From: Thermococcus sp.
Lineage (GTDB): Archaea; Methanobacteriota_B; Thermococci; Thermococcales; Thermococcaceae
Assembly (NCBI GenBank): GCA_015523195.1
Contig: WAKU01000025.1
Coordinates: 1-35,464 of the forward strand
DNA: 35,464 nucleotides
Reading direction: 5' to 3'
In this document: in pieces, positions 27,408 through 35,464 of the stretch
Numbering within the stretch: the first letter of the stretch is position 1
Layout of the letters: every line of letters begins with the position of its first letter
Notes under the pieces: model-generated
The model's database searches: none
Told to the model about the DNA's origin: nothing
What the model saw: only the letters and a program-made list of their open reading frames with translations
Position numbers and translations under genes: made by a program

Positions 27408-28814
27408 ATGAGGAAAATCTACGCATCCGTGACCATATTAACACTTCTCGCTGGTTTTGTGCTTCTGCCGGGTGCATTTGCGGCCGAGGCCCCGTACTGG
27501 ATCGGGACGTACAGTGGAACGGTTTTGATCTCGCCGTCGCCTGTTCTCTCCTTCTCAGACGGAAGCGCGGTTTTTGTCTCGTACATTAAGGAGGATAACA
27601 TGGTGAAGTACAGCGTCCTGAGGAAGGTTGCGCCCAATGGGAGTGTGGAGTGGGCTGTGAAGTACGGGGGCGGGTTTATCGTAAGCGCCCTCTCCAAGAG
27701 CCCCGGCCGGGATATGGTGGCGGCCGGTGTCTGCCTGCCGAAAGGCCTTGCCAATCCAGACGGCTTTCTGATGAAGTTAGACGAGAAAGGAAGGGTTCTC
27801 TGGGCGAAGTGCTACGGCGGCAGCGGTACGGATTCCTTGACGGCCCTCACGGTCCTTGAGAACGGGGACATCTTGGCCGCTGGGATGACCACGAGCTTCG
27901 GGGACGGCAGGGGCGATGTGTGGCTTCTGAAAGCCGATGGGAAAGGGAACGTCATCTGGGAAAGGACTTATGGTACGGACTGGATGGATGAGCCGCTGAG
28001 CATCCTTGTGGAGCCGAACGGAGATATCCTCATAGGCGGGGTCTCAATCCACGACAACGTTCCCTACGGTTTGATCCTTGCCGTGGAGGGCAACGGGAAT
28101 CTGAAGTGGGCGAAGGAGTACCGGATTAGCACGGGGCTGGTTATCCGTGGCCTCTCCTACCTCAACGGTGACGTCTACGCTTCCGGCTACACCAACCCGG
28201 GCAACGACACCATCGCTGCAGTCTTGATGAAGCTCGATGGGACGGGGAACCTCCTGTGGAGCGGCTCCTACTACAGGAAGGGCTTCTTCCTGCTTGGGGG
28301 GAACGTGGTCTCTGACTCCAGCGGCCTTTGGATCCCCGGGGCCCTTGTGGGGTTTCTCAACGGAACTGCCTACTATGGGGTTCTCCTCCACGTCTCCAGC
28401 GGCACTCTCGTGGGGGTTAGGTCCTATGGGCCGGGCATGTCCTTCAGAGCCCTAAGGATAGCTCCCGATGGGAGCATTCTCGTCTCTGGGGTTATGGCGA
28501 ACAACGGGAGCGGCGGCCCCTTGCCGTTACTGGCGAGGCTTCCCGAGAACGGCAGCCTTCCCAACTGTAGGTACCTCGCGAACCTCACCGTTGAGGAAGG
28601 CACCCCGGAGGTCATGGTTTCTCCAATTAACCTGAGCACGGGTGAGCCAGAGTCCACCGTGGTGGATGCCTCGGTCGCGTCCAAGGAGATGACCGGCAGG
28701 GCATCGCTCATCTGCACCTACACGCCGCCGGTCGAGAAAGGAAAGGGTATATGCGGGCCGGGGTTTATCGCCCTCTTAGCCCTCTTCGCCGCCTTCTCGT
28801 CCAAGAGGCATTAA
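27408..28814 (+). CDS. Secreted beta-propeller-like protein with CGP-CTERM tail
   Basis: N-terminal signal peptide; repeated 'D..G.(V/I)(L/I)W...YGG...D....(G)DI(L/V)AAG' units; C-terminus [22 protein letters not shown]. Confidence 0.85.
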   Translation: MRKIYASVTILTLLAGFVLLPGAFAAEAPYWIGTYSGTVLISPSPVLSFSDGSAVFVSYIKEDNMVKYSVLRKVAPNGSVEWAVKYGGGFIVSALSKSPGRDMVAAGVCLPKGLANPDGFLMKLDEKGRVLWAKCYGGSGTDSLTALTVLENGDILAAGMTTSFGDGRGDVWLLKADGKGNVIWERTYGTDWMDEPLSILVEPNGDILIGGVSIHDNVPYGLILAVEGNGNLKWAKEYRISTGLVIRGLSYLNGDVYASGYTNPGNDTIAAVLMKLDGTGNLLWSGSYYRKGFFLLGGNVVSDSSGLWIPGALVGFLNGTAYYGVLLHVSSGTLVGVRSYGPGMSFRALRIAPDGSILVSGVMANNGSGGPLPLLARLPENGSLPNCRYLANLTVEEGTPEVMVSPINLSTGEPESTVVDASVASKEMTGRASLICTYTPPVEKGKGICGPGFIALLALFAAFSSKRH

Positions 28815-28823
28815 TCTTTCTTT

Positions 28824-29504
28824 TCATGGTTTTCTGACCACAAAGAGCGCGTGGTCCTTCTCGTAGGGTTCCAGCGAAAGCCTTTCAACGACTTCGAAGT
28901 ACGTCGAGAGCTCCTCCTCGACCTCCTCAAAGACCTCCTTCGGCTCCTTGGTGACGTCAATGCTTCTGCTCTTGACCGATATCATCCCGTAGCCGCCGTT
29001 CTTGAGGTAAACCTTAGCGTTGTCCATCAGGATCTTAGCCTGGGTGGGCTGGGCGACGTCCTCGAAGATCACATCTACCTTCGGAACGAGGGCGCGGTAG
29101 CCCTCGGGCTTGGTCGCGTCCCCTAAGATTGGCACTATGTTCCTCCTCTCCTCAACCAGAGGGACGAGCTCCCTCAGGACTCTCGGCGAGAACTCAACGC
29201 CGAAGACCTTTCCACTCCAGCCGACCACGTCGCTCACGTGGGAAGCGGTGGTTCCGCTCGCTATTCCGAGGTAGAGGACCGTTGAGCCTGGCCTTATCGG
29301 GAAGTTCTCCAGGCCGTTCAGTATGGCGGCGGCGAGCTTCGACCTGCTCGGGTTCCATATCCTGTATTCCTCCCCCTCGAACTTAACGACCCTCTCGCCG
29401 TAGACCCTCTGCCCTGGAACGAGGTTTTTGGTTGCTATCTTCTCACTCCCGTCCTCGTCAATGAAGACGTAGACGCCGGGGAACCTGCCCTTCTTAACCC
29501 TCAT
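28824..29504 (-). CDS. flpA: Fibrillarin-like rRNA/tRNA 2'-O-methyltransferase
   Basis: [49 protein letters not shown]...[15 protein letters not shown]. Confidence 0.97.
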   Translation of the reverse strand: MRVKKGRFPGVYVFIDEDGSEKIATKNLVPGQRVYGERVVKFEGEEYRIWNPSRSKLAAAILNGLENFPIRPGSTVLYLGIASGTTASHVSDVVGWSGKVFGVEFSPRVLRELVPLVEERRNIVPILGDATKPEGYRALVPKVDVIFEDVAQPTQAKILMDNAKVYLKNGGYGMISVKSRSIDVTKEPKEVFEEVEEELSTYFEVVERLSLEPYEKDHALFVVRKP

Positions 29505-29509
29505 CCCAA

Positions 29510-30778
29510 TCACCTCTTACCTCCCCTGGGCTTCTTTTTCTTTGACTTCTCCTTCTTTCCTTTCATGCCCCTGCCCTTCTCCCTCTTCTCGAACTTCCTG
29601 CCCTTCTTCTTGGCCTTGAACTTCTCCTTCTTTTTCTTCTCTGGCTTGGACTTCCTCTTCGGTGGGTTCGGGTACTTCTTCTTTATCTCCTCTATCCTCG
29701 CTTCCAGCTCTTTCTTCAGCTCCTCACCTATGTATTCGCCCGAGAAGTAGTCAACGCGCGCCGCTATGGCGAGCTTTCCGGCGAGGGCGCGGGCGATCTT
29801 GCCCCTCTGCCACCAGGGTGAGCGGTTTATCGCCGGGTACTGGAAGATGACGCCGTGCTTGGGCGGCTTGGCGCCGCTCCGGAGGTGCCTGAAGAGGGCC
29901 TTCTCCGCCCCGAGGACTTGGATGGTTGAGGCAGGCATCATCGCCAGCTCCCTCAGCCCTCCCGCGAGACTCAGGAGTCTTGCGCCGAGCTTCGCGCCGA
30001 CCAGGGCTTTGAGGTTCGGGGCGACCTCGGCCATCGCGTTCTCAAGGTAGTCCTCTATCTCCCCCCTGAGCCTGTAGAGGTCGATTATCTCCCCGGCGAG
30101 CTTCCTTATTATTTCGCTGTCGAACCTGCCCAGTCCTGCCCCCATTGACTTCTCCGCGGCCTTCAGGATCTTCTCCGCCTTGGCCTCCGGGAAGCCTAAG
30201 GATCTGAGTTTTTCGGGGGTTAGGTTCTCACGGGCCCCTATCTCAGCCACAAACGTCATGTACTGCTCGTGTTTTGGAAGGAGCTCATCGAGCTCCGGGA
30301 AGTGGAGGCCGTACCACTCCCTCAGACGGGAGACGAGGAGGTTCGTGACCTTGTCAATGTCGTCGAGGGCTTCTATTGCCTGGATTATCATCTTGTCCCT
30401 TGCACCGCTCTGCTCCTGTATGCGGAGCCTCGTCAGTGAAACCCCTATTCTGTAGTACTCCCCGAACCAGTTTTCACCGAGGAACTCCTCCGGGCTGGAG
30501 CGGAGCCTCTCCCCTGCGACGTTCGGAAACTCCGAGGTTGCGCTGTAGCCGAGCTCTTTGAGGCTCCTCGCGAGCTCTGAGTCCTCGACGACGAACTCAG
30601 TGTAGCCGGATGCGCTTAGCCCTTCGAGCAGCCCGGTGAGCTCATCAACGGGCTTTCCCTTCATGAGCCTGTCGATCTTTGCAGCCGGATCTCCGGTGAA
30701 GTGTGCGCTTGAAATCAGCCTGCCGTCCCCGTCAAAGGCGTAGACGCCCCTGACGTTCTCAGCTATGTAGGCCCTCAC
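29510..30778 (-). CDS. C/D box snoRNP core protein Nop5 (Nop56/58)
   Basis: Nop domain [83 protein letters not shown]; lysine-rich C-terminal tail. Confidence 0.97.
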   Translation of the reverse strand: MRAYIAENVRGVYAFDGDGRLISSAHFTGDPAAKIDRLMKGKPVDELTGLLEGLSASGYTEFVVEDSELARSLKELGYSATSEFPNVAGERLRSSPEEFLGENWFGEYYRIGVSLTRLRIQEQSGARDKMIIQAIEALDDIDKVTNLLVSRLREWYGLHFPELDELLPKHEQYMTFVAEIGARENLTPEKLRSLGFPEAKAEKILKAAEKSMGAGLGRFDSEIIRKLAGEIIDLYRLRGEIEDYLENAMAEVAPNLKALVGAKLGARLLSLAGGLRELAMMPASTIQVLGAEKALFRHLRSGAKPPKHGVIFQYPAINRSPWWQRGKIARALAGKLAIAARVDYFSGEYIGEELKKELEARIEEIKKKYPNPPKRKSKPEKKKKEKFKAKKKGRKFEKREKGRGMKGKKEKSKKKKPRGGKR

Positions 30779-30881
30779 CTTCTACCACCCCTACACTCTT
30801 TGCGGTGTTCGTATAAAAGCTTATAGATTTCCGAACCTTAACTTTAAGAGCCCCCGGGTCAACGGTCTGGGGGTGCTTGCT

Positions 30882-31943
30882 GTGAAGGGCAAAAAGTTCA
30901 TTTTGAAGACGCAGAGGGGCATGGAGGGTGTGGCGGCCGGCTACGTGAGGGACGTCCTACCGGACGCTTCCGTCTGGCCCTCCCCGATGGGGTACTCCGG
31001 GCTCGTGATAGTTGAGACCGCTGATGACTCCGCCATGGAAAAGCTCCTCGGAATACCGGAGGTCGAGAGGGTCATACCAGTTCTTGTGGAGACGGAGGCA
31101 GACATTGAAAGGATAGCCGGGGCTGCCGAGGAGATAGCCCGTCTGATAAAGGAAGACGAGACCTTCGCGGTGAGGACGAAGAGGCGTGGGAAGCACGACT
31201 TCTCGAGCATTGACGTTAACAGGGTTTTGGGGGAGAGGATGAGCGAGCTCACCGGGGCCGACGTTGACCTAAGCTGGCCCGACAAGGTCGTTCAGGTTGA
31301 GATAATAGGGGACAGGGCCTACATCTCGGTGCTTCCGGGGGATGAGTTCAGGAAGTACACTCCCGACAAGATAGACGCGAGGAAGCTTTTCCACAGGCTC
31401 ACCGTTGTCCAGATGCCCTATTGGGGGGACTACAAGGCCTGCCGCTCCTTTGGCGAGAAGATAGGTCGGGCCGCCCAGGCCTTTGAGGTGAGGGAGCTCA
31501 TAGTAGCGCCGAAGGAGAAAATGGACGCCTTCGAGCTCATGGAGTTTCTGCGCGGGCTTAAGGTCGGTCAGGAGAGCAGGTACGGTATACAGAGGGAGGC
31601 ATACCCCTGGAAAGTCGAGAAGGTGCCTGTCTCGGTCTGGGATCTCTATCAGGTCATCAGGGATAAGAGGAGGAACAAGAGGCTGATCATAATCACAGAT
31701 CCGAAGGGCCCCACCTTGGCGGAGGTTAAGGAGAGGCTCGTTAGGGACATGCACCATGCCAAGGAGATCGTGGTTTTCATAGGCTCCCGGGAGGGGATTC
31801 CGCGCGGGCTCTTCCGCTTCGCTGACTACGTCATCGACCTCGCGCCGTACATGACCTTTGCCACCGAACACGGCATTCCAGCGGCTCTGGTCTCGCTGTG
31901 GGAGGTCTATGAAGAGTTCCTCAGGGAGAATGGGGAAGGGTAA
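30882..31943 (+). CDS. THUMP/SPOUT-family RNA methyltransferase-like protein
   Basis: MKGKKFILKTQRGMEG...; C-terminal SPOUT-like segment IITDPKGPTLAEV...EIVVFIGSREGIPRGLFRFADYVIDLAPYMTFATEHGIPAALVSLWEVYEE. GTG 30873 is an alternative start. Confidence 0.8.
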   Translation: MKGKKFILKTQRGMEGVAAGYVRDVLPDASVWPSPMGYSGLVIVETADDSAMEKLLGIPEVERVIPVLVETEADIERIAGAAEEIARLIKEDETFAVRTKRRGKHDFSSIDVNRVLGERMSELTGADVDLSWPDKVVQVEIIGDRAYISVLPGDEFRKYTPDKIDARKLFHRLTVVQMPYWGDYKACRSFGEKIGRAAQAFEVRELIVAPKEKMDAFELMEFLRGLKVGQESRYGIQREAYPWKVEKVPVSVWDLYQVIRDKRRNKRLIIITDPKGPTLAEVKERLVRDMHHAKEIVVFIGSREGIPRGLFRFADYVIDLAPYMTFATEHGIPAALVSLWEVYEEFLRENGEG

Positions 31944-31950
31944 AACCTTT

Positions 31951-32009
31951 GGCGTCAGACCCTAAGGTCGTCCTCACCGGTCGGGAATCCGCCGTAATCA
32001 TCATCCGCC
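31951..32009 (-). ncRNA. Putative C/D box guide sRNA
   Basis: Minus strand: CGGCGG-ATGATGA(C)-TTACGGCGGATTC-CCGA(D'-like)-CCG-GTGAGGA(C')-CGACCTTAGGGT-CTGA(D)-CGCC; 50 nt from C to D, 13- and 12-nt guides, 3-nt D'-C' spacer. Confidence 0.7.
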
Positions 32010-32717
32010 GAGGAGGAAGAACGCCAATCCACCGGTTAAGCCCCCGATAACGGATGCTATGAGGTTCGTGGTGTTGTTGTCGGTTATTCCCTTGTTCTCA
32101 AGGGTCGCCCCGATGAGGCTGTCGGCGTTAACCCCGATGAGGCCTCCGAATCCCACTGCAAGTGCCATCTGGAGCCAGTGAGAGGTGAGCGGAAGGACGA
32201 AGGGCACGATCATGCCCACGCCCAAGAGGGCCGCGAGCTCCCCCTGAATGGTTATCCCGCCGTTTGTCCCGGGGCGGACTGGTTTCAGGTTCGTTATCAG
32301 TCTCGGCCTCTTCCCCAAGACCTTCCCGAGCTCACTCGCGAGGGTGTCCCCGTTGACGGTCGCTATTGCCGAGAAAGTAGCCGCCCAGAAAACGTCCCTA
32401 CGGGTAATCATTTCGATTATCAAGAAGAGGAGAACCCCAAGTCCGTTTCCGAGAACGTTCCCGGCGCTCCTGGTCTTCTCGTATCCCTGGGATGAGCCCA
32501 TCCTCACCTTCTCCCTGAACCTGTAGCGCGTGGCCGCAACCCCCGCCACGACGAACGTCACGAGTGCGAGGAAGGGGTATATGCCACCGAGGAGGAGAAC
32601 GAGGGATCCAATTACTATGGAAGCAGCGATTCCCTTGTCATCCAGTGCCCCCATCCTGTACGCTGCGGCGGCGAGGGCCGCTATGAGACCAAAGCCCACT
32701 TCTGTTGAAGCCTGCAT
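32001..32717 (-). CDS. DUF92 family integral membrane protein
   Basis: Hydrophobic; GNVLGNGLGVLLFLI, ATVNGDTLASELGKVLGKRPRLITNLKPVRPGTNGGITIQGELAALLG motifs. Confidence 0.9.
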   Translation of the reverse strand: MQASTEVGFGLIAALAAAAYRMGALDDKGIAASIVIGSLVLLLGGIYPFLALVTFVVAGVAATRYRFREKVRMGSSQGYEKTRSAGNVLGNGLGVLLFLIIEMITRRDVFWAATFSAIATVNGDTLASELGKVLGKRPRLITNLKPVRPGTNGGITIQGELAALLGVGMIVPFVLPLTSHWLQMALAVGFGGLIGVNADSLIGATLENKGITDNNTTNLIASVIGGLTGGLAFFLLGG

Positions 32718-32823
32718 ACATGGCACCCCGGCTTATTTTAATCGCCGGCCTAAGTCCGCTGTTGAACTTTATTACCCTTTCCCTCGACTATTAACGAAGA
32801 AAAGTTAGCCGTGAAAAGAAACG

Positions 32824-33273
32824 TCAGAAGATCTCGTGCTTGCAGTCCTCGGTTATGAACGTGACGTCTATGTGCTCTATTCCCGGTGTGTTCTTCGAGA
32901 TCTCGTTGATGATCCTCTGGATCTCCCTCATTTCCTTTGGAGCGATTATGTGGGCTACTATGTGGTGTGCCCCTAAGGCTTTCTGGACTATCTTGACGTC
33001 GTCCATCTTTGCGAGGGCCTTGGTTATCTCATCGACGTCAACCCCGGCCTTCAGAGTGATCCCGAGGACGACGTGTGAGTAGCCGAGCCTGTCGTAATCC
33101 GGCACTATGGTGTACTTTTTGATTATCCCTATGCGCTCAAGCTTGTCCATCCTCCTTGAAATCCTCTGCCTCGTTGTTCCAAGGGTCTCGGCGAGCTCCT
33201 TGTAGGTCATCCTCGCGTTCTTGGCAAGAAGCTCGATTATTTTAATATCGATCTTGTCCACCCTGTTTGCCAT
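32824..33273 (-). CDS. Lrp/AsnC-family transcriptional regulator
   Basis: VDKIDIKIIELLAKNARMTYKELAETLGTTRQRISRRMDKLERIGIIKKYTIVPDYDRLGY plus a RAM-type C-domain. Confidence 0.93.
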   Translation of the reverse strand: MANRVDKIDIKIIELLAKNARMTYKELAETLGTTRQRISRRMDKLERIGIIKKYTIVPDYDRLGYSHVVLGITLKAGVDVDEITKALAKMDDVKIVQKALGAHHIVAHIIAPKEMREIQRIINEISKNTPGIEHIDVTFITEDCKHEIF

Positions 33274-33335
33274 AACCATCACCCTACATATTGCATTAAA
33301 GTGGGAGAGGAGTTATAAAACTTTCGGAAAATTTT

Positions 33336-33345
33336 CAACATGTTG
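33336..33345. promoter_or_regulatory. Palindrome CAACATGTTG upstream of the Lrp-like gene promoter
   Basis: Perfect 10-bp palindrome ~15-20 bp upstream (minus-strand sense) of the TATA-like ttttataact at about 33310-33320. Confidence 0.4.
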
Positions 33346-33545
33346 TTATTAGCATATTATTGTCGTTCCTAAAAGTTTGAGTATTTTATTTAATAGGCCG
33401 TCTCTCTTAGATGTGGTGTCACATTATGTTACATGTTTTTGATGTGATTATTTTGAAAGGCCTTTATGTAGTCATTGCTTACATTTTCAAATCGTAACGG
33501 CTTAATTCTAAGACCATACATGAAAAGCCGGAAAAAATGGAGAAT

Positions 33546-35444
33546 TTAAGGAGACCAGAGCGGAAGTGCGGAACGTATTCTACCCAGGAGCTGCTGCTTC
33601 TTCGGGCTGTCAACGAGTGCTATTTCGAGCACTTCATCTATCCTTTCGACCGGGATGATCTCTATCTTCTCCGTCCTGTCCCTGCTCAGGAAGACGTCCT
33701 TCTCGTTGGACTTCGGGATTATAACGGTCTTGATGCCCGCCTCAATGGCGGCCTCTATCTTCGGCGTTGCGCCTCCTATCGGGAGAACTTCCCCTCGGAC
33801 ACTCAGGGATCCAGTCATCGCGACGTCCTGCCGGATCGGAATTCCCTCAAGGGTGGAGATGACGGCCGTTGCAACGCTTATGCTCGCCGAATCCCCCTCG
33901 ACCCCCTCGTAGGTCTGGAGGAACTGGACGTGTATATCGTACCTGCTGATGTCCTCCCCCTTATAGCGCTTTATTATCGCCGAGACGTTCTGGACGGCCT
34001 CCTTGGCAATCTCACCGAGTTTTCCAGTGACTATGATTCTCCCCTCCTCCCTGCTGGCTGAGGGGGCCACTATGGCCTCTATCGGGAGGACTATGCCGCT
34101 CTGCTCGCCTATGACGGCCAGGCCGTTCACCCTTCCTATCTCCCCTCCCTCAGTTTTTATCACCTGGTACTCCTTCTTGTTCTCGATGTACCAGTCTGCC
34201 AGCTGCTTTTCGAGCGGCTTTGCCATCTCCATTGCCTCAAGCACGTCCTCCCTCTCAACGTACTTCTTCCCCTTCTTGACGGCTATGTCGCCGGCTGCCC
34301 TCACTATCCCGCCGAGGTCACGGAGGCGCAGTGTGAGGTGCCCCTTCCTCCCGCCCCTTCTCTGGGCCTCCCTCACTATCTCCTCAACCGCATCGCGGGT
34401 AAAGTGCGGTATCTTTCCGTCCCTCTTTACCTCCTGTGCCACGAACTGGACGAGCTTGCGCCTGTTCTCCATCGTGTCCGGCATCGTCGTCCTCATGTAG
34501 ACCTCGTAGCCGTAGCCCCTTATGCGGGAGCGCAAGGCAGGGTGCATCTTGTCAACGGTGTCGAGGTTTCCGGCTGCGACGAGGATGAAGTCGCACGGCA
34601 CGGGCTCGGTTCTCACCATGGCCCCGCTTGAGAGCTCGCTCTGACCCGTTATTGGGAACTTCTTCTCCTGCATGGCCGTCAGCAGGTTCTGCTGCATCTT
34701 GAGGGTCAGCGTTGCTATCTCGTCTATGAAGAGAACACCTTTGTGGGCGCGGTGTATCATACCCGGCTCAACGCGCTCGTGGGCGGGCGTGCCGAGGCCG
34801 CCCGACTGGAACGGGTCATGTCTCACATCGCCGAGCAGTGCGCCTGCATGGGCCCCGGTTGCGTCGACGAAGGGCGCCTTGCCCCTCCCGCAGTTGTCGA
34901 CCAAGAGCTTCGGGACGAGGACGCTGGTCTTCAGACGCATGTTGGAGAGCACCATTATGGTGAGGATTATGACGAAGAGGCCCATCAGGAAGTTCGTCGT
35001 GTTGTACTGCATCATTACCGCTATCATTACCATGAACACTATCGCCATCAGGAGGTAGGACTTGATGTTCTCCTGGCTCTTAGCCCTCTCCCTGTATTTC
35101 TGGACGATCCTCTTCCCCTGGCAGGCTGGAACGGTCTTTATCTTGGGCATGTTCTCGTCCTCTGGGTTGGGGAAGACGAGTATGTCTTCAAGGCTCTCCG
35201 TCGGCAGGAGCTCCGCCATCGCCTGCCCGAGCATTGACTTCCCGGTTCCAGGCTCGCCGATGAGAAGAACGTGCCTCCTCTGCCCCGCGGCAGTCTTTAT
35301 GACCTCCACCGCATGCTCCTGGCCTATGACCTGATCTATGAGCCTCTCAGGAACTTTAATCTCCTCTGTTGTCTCAAAATCAACGCCCAGCTCAAGGGTC
35401 CCGCCCATTCCTTCGTCTGGCAGTGAGGGTTCCCTCTCACCCAT
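33546..35444 (-). CDS. Archaeal membrane-anchored ATP-dependent protease LonB
   Basis: Walker [20 protein letters not shown], two TM segments ([32 protein letters not shown]), protease-domain [14 protein letters not shown](T)[27 protein letters not shown]. Confidence 0.96.
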   Translation of the reverse strand: MGEREPSLPDEGMGGTLELGVDFETTEEIKVPERLIDQVIGQEHAVEVIKTAAGQRRHVLLIGEPGTGKSMLGQAMAELLPTESLEDILVFPNPEDENMPKIKTVPACQGKRIVQKYRERAKSQENIKSYLLMAIVFMVMIAVMMQYNTTNFLMGLFVIILTIMVLSNMRLKTSVLVPKLLVDNCGRGKAPFVDATGAHAGALLGDVRHDPFQSGGLGTPAHERVEPGMIHRAHKGVLFIDEIATLTLKMQQNLLTAMQEKKFPITGQSELSSGAMVRTEPVPCDFILVAAGNLDTVDKMHPALRSRIRGYGYEVYMRTTMPDTMENRRKLVQFVAQEVKRDGKIPHFTRDAVEEIVREAQRRGGRKGHLTLRLRDLGGIVRAAGDIAVKKGKKYVEREDVLEAMEMAKPLEKQLADWYIENKKEYQVIKTEGGEIGRVNGLAVIGEQSGIVLPIEAIVAPSASREEGRIIVTGKLGEIAKEAVQNVSAIIKRYKGEDISRYDIHVQFLQTYEGVEGDSASISVATAVISTLEGIPIRQDVAMTGSLSVRGEVLPIGGATPKIEAAIEAGIKTVIIPKSNEKDVFLSRDRTEKIEIIPVERIDEVLEIALVDSPKKQQLLGRIRSALPLWSP

Positions 35445-35464
35445 TTTATTTCCCTCTTCTCAAT

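Noticed and set aside
1-35464. CRISPR arrays, tRNA/rRNA genes, IS transposases, integrases
   Set aside because: No regular direct repeats with unique spacers, no tRNA/rRNA-like sequence, and no transposase or integrase motifs were recognised.

Overview
The window looks like chromosomal DNA from a hyperthermophilic euryarchaeon of the Thermococcales, probably Thermococcus. Evidence is the gene content (TBP, LonB, fibrillarin/Nop5, IorAB, ADP-forming acyl-CoA synthetase, EndoQ, S-layer protein, archaeal mevalonate-entry operon) and the GGTG-type ribosome binding sites. It is densely coding with short operons and mostly conserved genes. No CRISPR array, rRNA, tRNA or IS element was recognised. 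The most interesting non-routine signals are: (1) a STAND/ATPase_2-type ATPase gene bounded by three copies of CTTAC-N6-GTAAG, two upstream and running into the start codon, one covering the stop codon; (2) a probable C/D box guide sRNA on the minus strand at about 31955-32004, overlapping the DUF92 gene stop codon and near the fibrillarin/Nop5 operon; (3) a frameshifted gene remnant at about 24322-24554; (4) a degenerate ~34-bp tandem repeat between EndoQ and thiL; (5) a CGP-CTERM surface protein; (6) an HDAC-fold/agmatinase neighbourhood suggesting polyamine metabolism. All functional calls come from reading the translated sequence; no database search was run.
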